From the NCBI GenBank assembly GCA_026119855.1, contig JAOWBW010000270.1:1178001-1242000 (forward strand): a DNA stretch of 64,000 nucleotides, in the 5' to 3' direction. The DNA is from Campanula takesimana. Lineage: Eukaryota; Streptophyta; Magnoliopsida; Asterales; Campanulaceae. Position 1 is the first letter of the stretch. The number at the start of each line of letters is the position of its first letter. Both the position numbers and the translations under genes were made by a program. Below, piece by piece: positions 1 to 12,300 of the stretch. The notes beneath the pieces were generated by a model. The model had not been told where the DNA came from. It ran no database searches and saw only the letters and a program-made list of their open reading frames with translations.

Positions 1-1312
1 CCTCCTCACGGTGCTCTCTCATAAGTTCGATCATGATCATTAAGCAACTTCATCAAGCAGCATATTTGTCTAATTCTTTTCAATCAAACTAGACTATCTT
101 AATTAGTCCTTTTTACTTAGACTAATTCTAGCTAAGTCCTTTTCAAATAGACCAAGCCAACTGCACCTGTTTCAATTAGACACAGTATATCTCACATAGT
201 ATTCAAGGTACAAGAATACATAAAGCAAATTCAATTTACTTAGATACCCAATGAACAACACTTATCAAGGGTAAGATAATTCAAAAGACGTTATATCAAC
301 ATCGGAGTTCAAATACTACCGGCCACTTGGTAGCTACACTTGAAAGAATTATGAGGATCCTACTTTAAAGGATGAAACTCAAATACTAAGGAACGTAATC
401 CCTTACCTTGGGTTGCGTTATTCCTCTTATCGAAACATTGCGCACGAATCTACAATCATGCATAAAATACTTCTTAGGACAAGTAATACTATTTACTTCC
501 GTCCCCAAATACTTTCCTTTTACTTTCTTAACCTTATGGGTTTATCTTCTTAAACCCTTTTAAGGTTGATATTCATTCTAGAGTTTGTTCTACCCATTAA
601 TTGTCTTCCCAAAATACCCTCTTTAGTTTACTAAAATACCCCTAGGGTTTCACTATCTCTATTCCCAATTAACATGTTTTAGGATTGCATTATTCCCATT
701 AAAACACTATTCACATCTTGAAAAGTTACTATTCACAGCCTCAATCACTATTCACAGCACACAAACACACACTGTTTTCACCTTTAAAACACACACACAC
801 ACATCGCAGCATGCACACGCACACACACGATATCCCCATCATTCATCCTCTCCTTAATTCCATTCAATCAACCCTAGTTCATCTTTTAGTGTTAGGGTTT
901 GTAATTCATATTAATGATTGACTAGTTTAGATTAAGATGGAGAAATCAAGCGTAGAGGTTAGGATTTTACCTTGCTCCGATCCCTCTTCTGTTTCTCTTC
1001 TTCCTTCTCTCTCTTTTTCTCTTCTTCCTGCGGCTCTCCCTCTCTCTGTCGCCGTTCTCTCTCTCTCTGTCCCGTTCTTTGTTTTCTTTTGCGGTGGAAT
1101 AGTAATAATAGTGTTAGGGGTTTAGAAAATATTTATATTAAAAGGGTTTTCAATTCCCTAATTTAAAAATGATTCCTTTTCCTTTTTAATAATGAATTGC
1201 GCTTTTCTATTTTGACCCAATAACTATACCCAATCTTTTTATTAATGGCTCGTCCCAAATAATAATTAAAGAGTTCAAAATAAAATAATGGGGAAGATTT
1301 CGGGTTATTACA
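1..1312 (-). mobile_element. Partial LTR of a chromovirus-type Ty3/gypsy element (5' end of LTR at 1312)
   Basis: Read on the minus strand the block starts at 1312 with TGTAATAACCCG, a common LTR start of plant chromoviruses. It runs out of the window at position 1, so neither the second end nor a target-site duplication can be checked. It holds a CA-rich microsatellite near 788-829 and AT-rich promoter-like sequence near 1130-1145. No coding sequence of an element is visible. The family call rests on the terminal motif alone. Confidence 0.4.
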
Positions 1313-2573
1313 ATTTTGATCTAAAAGACCAAATAAAAGCTAAAACGACTTATAAAAAGGGACAAAATTGAGAGTCTAAAACGACTTATATTAATGAATG
1401 GGCGGAGTAATAGTTGTCATTCCATTCCCTTATGTGCTCCCAATCCATTACCGTGCGGAGCACGAGAATGGATTACCAGTCTTTCCTTACAATTCAAGAC
1501 TCACAGGACATGATTACAAACTGATTCCAAGTTGTTCACAAGGTCAAATCTAGTGATGACAATGACGCAAAAAAGGAGTTTAAGGGGGGAAAACGAAAAA
1601 AAATCCTTTCGAAACCAAAATGAAAAAAGGTCACTAAGTTAGGGACGAAAAAAGTATTTAACTCAACTTTTCTCAAAGTCTTGCTTGTAATTTTTTTACC
1701 ATCACTTTAATTATCATAAATAATTTATATATATATTATTCAAATTATTATTATTTGCCTTTATTATATGTTATGATATATGGCTTTTTTAAAAAAATAA
1801 TAACCTTATATTGATTTTCTTATCATCATTAAAACATTAATAATGCAGATATTTGTTTTTTATTTTTTCATAACATAAGCTTACTATATTCAAGTAAACT
1901 ATATTAATAAAAAGAAAATGGTGAGTTAAACCATCTCCAATGGTTTGGTATAAAAAATGCACTATCTCTATAAAATGGTACAAAGTCTGCACAGAATTTC
2001 CACCATCATCTCCAACCATCACACTTCAAATCTTGCACCAAAGCATATTCTTAGAATATTATTTATTATTTCATTTTTTTCATTTAATATGTTTTCCATT
2101 AATTAGTAAATTATTATTACATTTTATAAAATTAATTAATGAGGCTTGAAATTATATAATTATATTAGAATATCAAACAAAATGAAATAAATTATTAACC
2201 TACGAGATTATTAGAAATAATTTTATTTTATTTGTATTCATATTACTGAAAGAATGTTAGTTTTGTTTGTTTTAGTTATTCTTTATGTTTCATAATAAAT
2301 GGTACTCTTATTTTTTTATCGGTCCAAAAAAAATCGTATTTTTAATTAAAAGTTTTTTTTGTGTGTGTGAAAGTTAGTGTATTTTATCATTGTACAAGCA
2401 AAGTACAAGTGAGAGAAATATATTATTTAAAAATATCAAATGTGATATTTATTTCGAGTGGAGAAAGTATATATGGTAAAAATCTTATTTTTGGAAGAAA
2501 GATTTAAATAATAATATATATTTATTTTGAGATGAAAAGAGTTAAAAAGTATTTATTCTAAACGGAAGGAGTA
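1313..2573. other. Gene-free AT-rich stretch
   Basis: No reading frame resembling a known protein. Sequence is AT-rich with short MITE-like pieces: a CCATCTCCAATGG-like motif near 1930-1945 and a MITE-type right end (ACGGAAGGAGTA) at 2561-2573, directly before the probable Helitron start. Nothing else is supported here. Confidence 0.5.
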
Positions 2574-2900
2574 TCTATATAATAAAAAAAAAGTAAAAAG
2601 AGGGGAAGAGAGGATAGCGCAGGTTACAGGCTACGGCATATTTGGAGCAAACACACGGCTGCGCCAATTTTGAAGATCAACTTAGCAATTAGCACATGTT
2701 TACACAAAACTTATTATAAAGACTTCCTCGATTTATGTTAGATTTTTTGATTTGTTTATTATTGTTTAAAATTTGTGATTAAGTAAAGTAATTTTCTTTA
2801 TCACCCACTCAATATAATTATTGGGTCTGCAACTAAAAGAGAAGGATAAAAAAAATATTTACTTGCGTTTTGAGGGACAGAGGTAGACAGCAGATCCTAA

Positions 2901-3749
2901 GGCCATGTACAATAAGCCAACTACCAAAAAACATTCAACTACCTTAATATCACAACACCTCATCTTCTCTCTCCATCCACTTAATCATTCAACTACCCTC
3001 TCAACTACACCCCCCCACAATAAGCTAGTTTAGTTTAAAATTCAACTCCTCCCAACTCATCATTCTATACCCCACCACTTTTTATTTTATTTACAATATT
3101 TATTTTTATAATTAAAAAAATAATAAAAATTTATTATTAAAAAATAAAATATTAATATTTTTACTTATAAATTCGAGATTTTTTTTTAATTTTTTTTAAT
3201 TCACACTTGATTAAATTTTATTGCAATTAAATAAATTTGGATAAAAAATACTTCACACTTAAAAAGATGTTAAAATGTTTTAAATAAATGTTAATAAAGT
3301 ATAATTGAAAATTTTATATTGAGAAAAGAGGATTTTTTTTCGGTGTCCAAATTAAATGAAACTTACATCAATTTATAGAGGGAAAAAAATTATAAATTTT
3401 GGTAATTTATTTTTTTATAAAAAAATAATTTACTATGAAATAATTGAGCTCAAAAAATTTGGATAAAAACCTCTCCGGAAAAAAAGAAAAAAAAAAGGAA
3501 AAAAAAAAGAAAAAAAAAACGGAAATGGAGTAGCAACTCGCCGGCTTGGGAGGTGAGCTACACTCTCCAAGTGCTGGCCACTCCCAAGCCGACAAGTGTC
3601 TCTTCCGGGCCCCACACAAATTGTTTCAACCTAGTTGAAACCTTTCAACCCTTCCCCTTCAACCCCCTCCTCTCAACCCCCTTATTGGACACCCTCAACT
3701 AGTTGACTCCCACTCAACCCCCCATTCAACCCCCTTATTGGACATGGTC
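2901..3749. mobile_element. Long Tourist/PIF-Harbinger-like MITE
   Basis: Terminal inverted repeat GGCCATGTACAATAAG at the left against GACCATGTCCAATAAG (minus strand) at the right, flanked on both sides by TAA, the 3-bp duplication of PIF/Harbinger elements. At 849 bp it is long for a MITE. The interior is AT-rich with CCAACT/CAACCCCC runs and no credible coding sequence. Confidence 0.7.
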
Positions 3750-4213
3750 TAAGAAAGAAAGAGAGAGTATGGTTTAAAGTGTTGGGTTGTCAATGTAATG
3801 TGACTTTTGATGGGATTTGAGATGTAATATAAATGGCCTTCATGTGTATGTGTCACTTTTTTAAATAAAATTGAACAAAACTCTTAGTTATACGGAGTAT
3901 ACTTCATCTGTCCCACCACAAGTGAGACTAACTTGTGGGGCACAGTAATTAACAAAAAGATAGCATGTGTAGTAGGAAATGAAGAAAGAGAATGAGTGGG
4001 GTAAATAATAGTATTGATTGAATAAATTGAGTGGTGGAAAATGAAGAGAGAGAATGAGTGGGGTGAAATTGTGGGGTTGGTTAACTTTACACGCTTATTA
4101 AGAAACCAAGACAAATTTGAGTCAACAATAGTAACGTGTGAATGATATAAATGTCTATTCATAAAGCAAATGAGTGAAAAGTAGATGAATAAATGATGAT
4201 TTTTGGTAATATA

Positions 4214-4495
4214 CTCCCTCCGTCCCACCTCACTTGACACCCATGAGATGGGCACAATAATTAAGGAGAATGAATAAAATAAGAAAAATATGTGGTAGAA
4301 AATGAAGAGAGAGAATGAGTTGGGTAAATAGTAGTGTTTGTTGAATAAATTAAGTGGTGTAAAATGAAGATAGAGAATGAGTGATGGGGTAGAGTGAATA
4401 TAAAATTATAAAAACATATGCTATTTTGGGAAGTGTCAAGTGAGTGGGACAACCTAAAATGGAAATAAGTGTCAAGTGAGCTGAGACGGAGGGAG
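4214..4495. mobile_element. Stowaway-like MITE
   Basis: Starts CTCCCTCCGTCCCACCTCAC after TA and ends GAGACGGAGGGAG before TA. Long inverted ends include CACTTGACAC / GTGTCAAGTGAG. 282 bp, non-coding. Confidence 0.8.
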
Positions 4496-4650
4496 TATGA
4501 ATTTTATGAGGATAAGGATGTCCAAAACAGTATTTATATTTGGCCATTTAAAGAATAAAGCAACTAAAAACCTTAAACTGAGACATACCAAAAAGAAAAA
4601 TAAGAACCTTAAACTAGGACAGAGGGAGTAATAGTTATCAAAATTAAATA

Positions 4651-4900
4651 CTCCCTCCGTCTCACTTGAATTAGAACAAATTTTTATTTTGAGTGTCTCA
4701 TTCGAATTAGGACAACCCAAAAAATGGAAGTATTTTATTTAATGAGACCTACAATCACACTCATAACAAATTTTCGCTCATTAATCTCTACCCCACTTTT
4801 TCTCTCATACTTCAATTTTCATACTCATAATACCTACTCTACTAAAACTTTTTCCTTAATTCCCGTAACCAACCCAATTAATTTGGGTGGGACGGAGGGA
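4651..4900. mobile_element. Stowaway-like MITE (family shared with 7118 and 15255)
   Basis: Starts CTCCCTCCGTCTCACTTGAA after TA and ends at GGGTGGGACGGAGGGA. The interior matches the MITEs at 7118 and 15255, including the CTCATAATACCTACTC-type block. The right TA is altered. Confidence 0.7.
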
Positions 4901-5684
4901 ACATTTTTTAAAACAAGTAAGGCATAGTTGTAGTGGTATGAAAATATTTGTAATTTGTGTGTAATTTCTAAACCCCGCTTAAGTGTTTAGTTTAGGCGGT
5001 AACCCCAACCCAGCGCTACAATTTTTTTTAAAACACAGGTACACACTTTAAAAATAAAATGTGTATAATAACTTTCTCAATTTACAAAAACTTTTCACCC
5101 AATTTATTCTACCTCACTTTCTTTCTCCTATCTCACTTACTATATATCTATTATATAATGGCACAATAGATAATAACACAGCTTTCTTACACAATTTTCT
5201 CGCTCAAATTGACAATGCTATATATAGAAACCGTAATTATGGCAACCAATAAATAGCAGTCATAATTGAAGTTCCAAACCTTAACAAACAATCCGTCATC
5301 TCCTATTTCTAAGCAAACAGTTGTCGTGATTTTTCAAACTCCATAAAATCTCATAACACCCCGTGTATATCTTATTGATTAATCAAATACATATTAAAAA
5401 TACGGTACAATAAATATATAGTAGTCTATATAATCATTTAATATCCATGAAATTATATATATTTAATATCTTTTTAATGCAGAGCAATATGTTTTCTTTC
5501 TAATTTTTATTGCATATATTAATCATAATCATCTTTATAAAAGAATATAAATAAATTTATTTTTTTCTAATTTGGAATGCATATATTGAAGATGAGTATT
5601 GCAGTAAAAGTCTACATGTTCTTAAAAGAATTATGCATGAAACATGAATCATTATCTCTGTGAGAGACAAACTCATAGTTAAGA

Positions 5685-6475
5685 TATGGCTAGAGAAAAT
5701 TTAGGAATACCAAACAACATGTTTTTCTTATGAAGAGATAGGATTTCGATTACTCAATAAATACTATTTGAACAAATTTTATCCTTCTTTAACCCTTTCA
5801 ACTCCCGTAATTTTGCTTTTTTTTAAAAAAACAAACAAACAAAATCCCGTAATTTACTAAAAAAACGCACGTATCACGTATTCTACGCGTTAATAACATT
5901 TTATCTTAAGCTTACGCATAACAATCCGTATCATTGGACAAATACAATAAACGGTAATAATTTGAAAGAGTAGGTTTTGGGGGGAAAATCTTAAATAAGG
6001 ATTTCTTTTATTTTGTTCACGTTGTTGTGAGTATATGTCAACTTCCAAAAATGGCAAAAAAAAAAATCTTTACTATTCCTCCCACTCATTCTCTCCTCTA
6101 ATTTACTTTTCTATGGCTAGAGAAAATTTACTTTTCTATGGCTAGAGAAAATTTAGCAATGCCAAACAACAGGGTTTTTTATGAAGAGATAGGATTTCGG
6201 TCACTCAATAAATACTATTTGAACATATTTTATCCTTCTTTAACCCTTTCAACTCTCGTAATTTTTAATTTCTTTTAAATATCCCGTAATTTACTCAAAA
6301 AACGCACGTATCACGTATTCTACGCGTTAATAACGTTTTATCTGAAGCTTACGCCTAACAATCCATATCATTGGACAAAAGACAATAAACGTGAGTAATT
6401 TTGAAAGAGTAGGTTTTGGGGGGAAATTCTTAAATAAGGACTTCTTTTATTTTGTTCACGTTGTTGTGAGTATAA
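5685..6475. repeat. Imperfect tandem duplication of about 345 bp inside the Helitron
   Basis: 5685-6034 and 6137-6475 are near copies. Both start TATGGCTAGAGAAAATTTAG, share AAACGCACGTATCACGTATT and TACGCGTTAATAAC, and end near TTGTTCACGTTGTTGTGAG. About 100 bp separates them, including a short extra copy of the start. Non-coding. Confidence 0.8.
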
Positions 6476-7117
6476 AAGTAAAGTAGGAGAGAGAATGAGT
6501 GAGAGGAAATAATAAGTTGATTGGTTTTGTGAGTATAAAAGAAAATTAGGAGAGAGAATGAATGGGAGGAATGATAAAGATTTTTTTTACTATTTTTGGA
6601 AGTGGACATATACTATGGAACAAACTAAAAAGGAAATGTGGACATATATTCTGAGACAAAGAGAATAATATATTTAATTAATATTCCATTAATTAGAACA
6701 ACTTTGTGCTAAAAAAAAAGATCATTCACATAGATTAGCTTTTTGCAAATAGTATATGATATTATATTTTTTTTGTTATATACTCATTTTGTCTCATTTT
6801 AAACTTTTAACAATTAATGAAAAAATTGTTGACCTAGTTAGAGTTTGACTAAATTCAAAAATAAATAAATTATTTTAATGAAATTGTAAAAAATATTATT
6901 GATTCACCATTAATAATACTCTCAACAATAAACTTATTTTTTTTACTACGGTAATTGCAATTTCTTCAAATGCACGGTGAAATGTGATCAAGTTGATAAA
7001 TATTGCTTGGATATTGAAGTCTAAGATGAGACAAAAGGAGTATCTTTTATACTCCCTTTGTCTTATAATATATAATATATGTTCACCTCTTATTTTTAGT
7101 CTGCACCATAGTATATA

Positions 7118-7365
7118 CTCCCTCCGTCTCACTCGAATTAGGACAAATTTCCATTTTGGGTGTCCCATTCAAATTAGAATAACCCAAAAATGGAAGTGTT
7201 TTCTTTTGTGGGACCCACATTCACACTCACAACAACTTTTCACTAATTATTCTCTACCCTACTTTCTCTCTCTTACTTTACTTTTCATACTCACAACACC
7301 TACTCCACTAACACTTTTTCCTTAATCCCCGTGCCCAACCCAAAAATCCTAATTCGGGTGGGACG
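7118..7365. mobile_element. Stowaway-like MITE, right end truncated
   Basis: Starts CTCCCTCCGTCTCACTCGAA after TA and reads as the 4651 family. It stops at GGTGGGACG (7365) without the terminal GAGGGAG. Confidence 0.7.
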
Positions 7366-7615
7366 TTCACTTCTTAAAATCACTAGAATCTTTACCATTC
7401 TTCTCACTCATTCTTTCTCATACTTTACATTTCTACACAAGACCAATCAACTAACTATTCCCTCCCACTCATTTTCTCTCCTATTTTACTTTTATACTTA
7501 CATCACTTCCACCATTTCTTAATCTCTATGCAAATGTGAGGATGGACGTATACTCTGTGACGAAGAGAGTAGTAGTTACAATAACTATTTTGATTTTTTT
7601 GTCAAAGTGTTTTGT

Positions 7616-7646
7616 CCGTGCGTTTAACGCACGGGTGTAACACTAG
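7616..7646 (+). other. Helitron 3' terminal hairpin and CTAG end
   Basis: 7-bp perfect stem 7616-7622 / 7628-7634, then GTGTAACACTAG. This hairpin-spacer-CTRR arrangement is the Helitron 3' termination signal. Confidence 0.75.
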
Positions 7647-7762
7647 TTTTTATTTTAAATTTTCATTCCAAAGCCAAAGCATAATCAAACTTTCGTGTGA
7701 TTTCAAGACCTGTGTAATTTTAATCGGGATGTAGAGTATTCCAATTGCATCCCTGGTGCTTG

Positions 7763-8053
7763 GAGCATCCACAATGGGAGCTTTTTTGAAGCTTTTTATT
7801 TTGGTGAATGAGTTTTTTCAAGCTTTTTACCATTGTAGAAAAAATGAAAAAGCTCTTTAGTAAAGAGCAACTCTTTCTAGAAAAAACTCTTTACATGAGC
7901 ATTTCCATTACTTTTCTCCAACTACCCATGTTAGGGCATTAAATTTAAAAAGCTCTACTATTGTGGAAGAAGCTTTGAACTTTTATTTGTTGACGTGGCA
8001 TCTAAGAACAATAAAAAACAACTTTAAAAAGAGCTCTACCCTTGTGGATGCTC
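7763..8053. mobile_element. Tourist-like MITE
   Basis: Inverted ends GAGCATCCACAATGG (left) and CCCTTGTGGATGCTC (right), flanked by TTG and TTA, a near-perfect TWA-type duplication. Internal AGCTTTTT/AAAAAGCTC runs make it strongly foldable. Confidence 0.65.
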
Positions 8054-8804
8054 TTATGCCAAAGTAAGAGTAAGGGCCTGTTTGGTAAAGCTAAAAATTA
8101 AGCTCTGGAAATGTAGAGCTGAAAAAGTAGAGCTGAAATCATTAAGTTGCTGAATTTTGTAAGACTTCAATTTGTTTGGTACTGACAAACTACATACATC
8201 TGAATTTAATCAAAATTGTAAACAAACACTCAAAAATTAGTCTCATCTCTTTCATTTGATTATTCTTTTTGTTTATCCTCAAACAAAAATAGTCATATTT
8301 TTAAAATAAATAATTATAATTCAAAAATATTATTTGTCAAACTATCTTTTATTTATACCGATAATAATAATATTTTTTTTTATTGGTAATTTCATTTGTC
8401 CCACATTAATAAAGTTCATCTTCATTTTTTTGATCAATTTTACTAAAATTCAACAACAAAAATTTGATAAAATTTAATTATGATACTCAAGCAAAATATT
8501 ATCAAAATTTATAATATAAAAATAATTCATTTTAATTTTATCATATTTAATCTGTATGAAAAAATAAAATATTTTAACAAAAAAAAGTAACATTAAATAA
8601 ACAAAAATGTTGATGAGTGGGTTTGAACCCATTCTTTTTTTCTTTTCTTTTTTTTTATCTTACTCCTCTTACCTTGTTCTTGTTAAGACTTGTCATAGTA
8701 GATTAAAATTACCGCATCGAATTCCTCACCATCGCACTCGGCAACAAAACTGCAAATCTTAACTATCAGCCAGACCAGTAGCAACAACCAAACCTCATTC
8801 ACCA
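8054..8804 (+). promoter_or_regulatory. Upstream region and 5' leader of the KDSR gene
   Basis: AT-rich to about 8640, with a GGGCCTGTTTGGTAAAGC motif at 8076-8093 typical of one end of a hAT-type MITE, but no matching second end. From about 8700 the sequence becomes C-rich and lacks ATG before the start codon, as expected for a 5' leader. No clear TATA box could be assigned. Confidence 0.4.
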
Positions 8805-9338
8805 ATGGCGGATTCGTACTTCTCTTTCTTCCTCCTCATCCTTGCAATCCCACTCTCTCTCCTAATCCTCCTCTACCTAATCGTCCGCCCTCGTCCGGTC
8901 AAGGTCCCAATCAAAGGCCGCCACATCTTCATCACCGGCGGTTCAAGCGGCATCGGCCTAGCCATGGCTCACCAGGCGGCATCCGAGGGAGCTCGCGTCA
9001 CAATCCTAGCTCGAAACATTGACAAGCTCGAGGAAGCCAAGCAGTCGATCCGCCTCTCCACTGGCATCGACGTCGCCGTTTTGAGCGCAGACGTACGTGA
9101 TTTCGAAGCTTTGAAGAAGGCGGTGGAGGGAGCGGGGGATATTGATGTGTTGGTTTGTAATCAAGGTGTGTTTGTGCCGGAGGAACTTGAGAAGCAGGGG
9201 TTGGAGGAGGTGAAGTTCATTATTGATGTGAATTTGATGGGAACGTTTAATTTGATTAAGGCAGCGTTGCCTGGAATGAAGAATCGGGGAGATGGTGTGC
9301 CGACTTCCATTGCCATCATGTCTTCTCAAGCTGGTCAG
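8805..9338 (+). CDS. KDSR/TSC10: KDSR exon 1
   Basis: Codons 1-178, ending at Gln178 in phase 0 with CAG|GTACTG as donor. Carries the membrane anchor, the cofactor-binding loop, the ADVRD motif and the NQG motif (NAG in most short-chain dehydrogenases). An ATG in context CACCAATGG starts it. Confidence 0.93.
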
Positions 9339-12300
9339 GTACTGTATATGTTAGCTGAAATTGTTCAATTTTATTTTAAGTTCTAATGAAGTTCTAGCCC
9401 AATGCCACTGTTCTACTAGTTTTCTACATATGAGGAATTGAGGATGACAAATGGTGAATTTAAATTGCAATTGAGTTTATTGATATTTTTTTTTATTATT
9501 TATTTTGCTGTAATGCTGGAGTTGGAATGTAGCTATGAGTTTAGGCTGGTAACTGTCCCCTAAAGTAAACTAGTGGCAATTCACATAGTTGGTATTTGGA
9601 CCTTCTATAGTGTGTTGGTCCCAGAGGGCAACAAGGGTATAGAACCGCTAGAGGAGGGGTGAATAGCGGTCCAAAACTTTTTCAAAAATACCCTTAAAAT
9701 CAACCGAGTACTTATCAGTTTGACCAACTGCGGTTCAAAGCACAAGAACCGAACTGATAAAATGCACAGCGGAGTTTGCGGTTTGGCCAAATAGGTTAGT
9801 TAAAGAGTTGGGCGGTTTGACTCAGGTTGAGAAAACACTATGATGCAACTGAATAGTTAAACTTAAAGTTCAAAGGAAAACACAATTCATCTTTCAAGTC
9901 ATTTCGTATATGGAGACAAGTTAAAGATCACAAACAAGATAAATATCAAGACAGAAAATAAAGATCAAACACACAAATTGAAGAGGTTTGTTCTTAAATG
10001 AACTACGTCCTCTACTTAGATGGTTAGTCTAGGATTTTCTAATAGCTATGAGACTTGTATTAATTTAGAGGAGGTTTTACAAGATGAATCTAAACTCTAA
10101 ACAATAAGTCTATCCTAAGCTATAATAACAACCGGTGTATTCGAAGTATATAATCTATGTGATCATATAAATCGCGTGTGTGTATGAAAATAAATCAAAT
10201 GCTCTAAGTATCTAAATGATGGTTGAGCAAATGGAAGTCTTTCGGTGTAAAGGCTGAGTATGAAAGGTTGTTAGGCTTGAAGCTTTGATGAAGAAAACTG
10301 GGTTTGCTAAGGAGATGGTTTGAAGATATGAATATCTGGGTTTGAATCTTCAAAGCAAACTTGAACACTTGGGAATGAATCTCTTGAAGCTCAGCAACCT
10401 TCATTGTTGAATAATGGAGGCTATTTATAGGCAGAGCACCCTTGTGACCGTTGGGTAAAGATTTGAATCAAATCTGAAGGGTACAGTGCTGTCGAAATCC
10501 CATTGGTTGAGCTGTCATTTTCGTCCTTGGTTTTGTCTTGTAGTCCTAAGTAGTTGTTGCACCACTACCTGACATTTGTCCTTTGTTGCAGAAAGGACTA
10601 ACGGTAAACAATTCAAACTGATAGACAAACCGACATTCCTTGCAGAAACTCCAAGTTAACTTAGAGTTATTTTGACAAGACATAACAACATCCCTTTACG
10701 GTTAAAAAGGGAATGTTTGTCTAAGGAATAAATGACATATCTTTAATTCTTCAATAATTGCTCTGCGGTTTCACCAAGCATAGGAGCGGTTTGAAGGATG
10801 ATCTTGATGGGCGGTTTCATCAAACATGCAGAATGCAGTTTGATGAAAACTGAAGGACTCCATGCTGGCGGTCTCAAGATGACGGCTTGAAGCACCAAAC
10901 CGCTAAGGTATAAAACCGAACTATACTCAGCCAAGACAATCAAAAATCTAGAAATGGACTTATCTAAAAATTGAAGTAGAACTTCATTACATGCGGTCCT
11001 AAAGTCCATAAAAAGAAACGTGGCATGGATCAATCAAATTAAGGTGGGTGTACTAACAATGAATCCTAACAGTGTGTATTAATGCAGGGATAGCAAGCTG
11101 CAGTTTTAGGATAAAGCGGTCAATTATGTGCATGAGAAAGATATTCTTGGTCTTGGACAGTTTGAGGCTCAGGAAGTAGCTATTACTTGTTGCATTGTTA
11201 ATAATGCCTACTTAGAGTTACTTTCGCATCTATGGGTAAATACTTAACGATTAACAAATTATGGTACTCCCTCCGTCCCATTTATTTTGGCCACGTTTGA
11301 CTTTTTGGTCAACACAAACAAACTTTGAGCAAACATTAATCTCAATCTAGTCATCCTAGTGAAACTCTTAAAACTTTTATTGATGAATTATTAAGAGATT
11401 TATCAATGACTATATTTATAATTGTTGGGAAATTGACCGAAATTACCTAAATCCTATTTTTGTTTGGAAAGGGTTGCTATATCCCCATAGTTATCAAAAG
11501 CGCGCCTAGGCTCGCGCCTAGGTGTGCCTAGGCTCCGGGCACACCTTTTGCGCCTTGGTGCGCTTTGGGCTTTTAATAACTATGAGACGCACCATAGTTA
11601 TCAAAAGCGCGCCTAGGCGCGCGCCTAGTCTCCGGGCACACCTTTTGCGCCTTGGTGCGCCTTGGGCCTTTAATAACTATGTATATCCCACATCGGTTAG
11701 GAAGAGGAATAGTAATCCACATCAGTTAGGAAGGGGAATAGTAATCCCACATCGTTTAGGAAGGGGAAAATAAGTGTGCCTCCACATTATAAATAGGCTT
11801 CACTGGTTATGTTTTTGATAGAACTCAAGAGAGTGTTAGCATAAGCATATAATTTAGAGAGAGAAATTGTGTGCTTGCATGCGTTGGTGAGGATATTCAA
11901 GAGTGTTGAGAGAGAGAGTCTCCATTCTTATAATATCGAGAAGTTTAATATCTTTATTGTTGGGTGGAATAGGCTTTAAGCCGAACCATAGAAATTTTGT
12001 GTCTTTTGTCTTCGATTGTGTGCGTGTGTTGTTTTGGTATCTCTTGTTACGATTTCTCTTGTTGGTGACCGATCTCAACAAGTGGCATCAGAGCATGGTT
12101 GAAGGGGAGAAGTCGCATCGAAGAAAAAACGAGAGAGCAGATTTGGTCCGTTTTTGTTCAGCGCAGCAGTGGAGAAATAGGCGTAGCGCGTTCGTTAACC
12201 GTTGGATCGTCTTGATTTTTGGCGAGCAGATTTAGGACTCATAGGTCTTCAATCTGAACGGTGGAGATTGGATTTTGACGTCTGCAGCATCAGGAATTGT

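Larger units (their letters stand above)
2574..7646 (+). mobile_element. Probable non-autonomous Helitron with nested MITEs
   Basis: The right end is a textbook Helitron 3' end: a perfect 7-bp stem CCGTGCG/CGCACGG (7616-7634, loop TTTAA), then 12 nt ending in CTAG (7643-7646), followed by T. The proposed left end is TCTATATAATAAAA at 2574, preceded by A, which fits insertion between A and T. No Rep/helicase frame is present, so it would be non-autonomous. The interior holds MITEs and a tandem duplication (separate entries). The right end is convincing; the left end is the best match found and could be wrong. Confidence 0.5.

Noticed and set aside
937..1166. Small Ser/Leu-rich ORFs near the window start
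   Set aside because: They lie in an LTR-like CT-rich tract and have no protein resemblance.
3407..3619. Minus-strand ORFs of 60-70 codons with Phe runs
   Set aside because: Products of a poly-A/T tract inside the long MITE.
8076..8800. hAT-type MITE starting GGGCCTGTTTGG
   Set aside because: Only one end is visible; no inverted partner or 8-bp duplication was found.
8805..9386. A 193-aa single-exon KDSR protein
   Set aside because: The last 15 residues read into intron 1; the GT donor at 9339 and matching exon 2 show the true structure.
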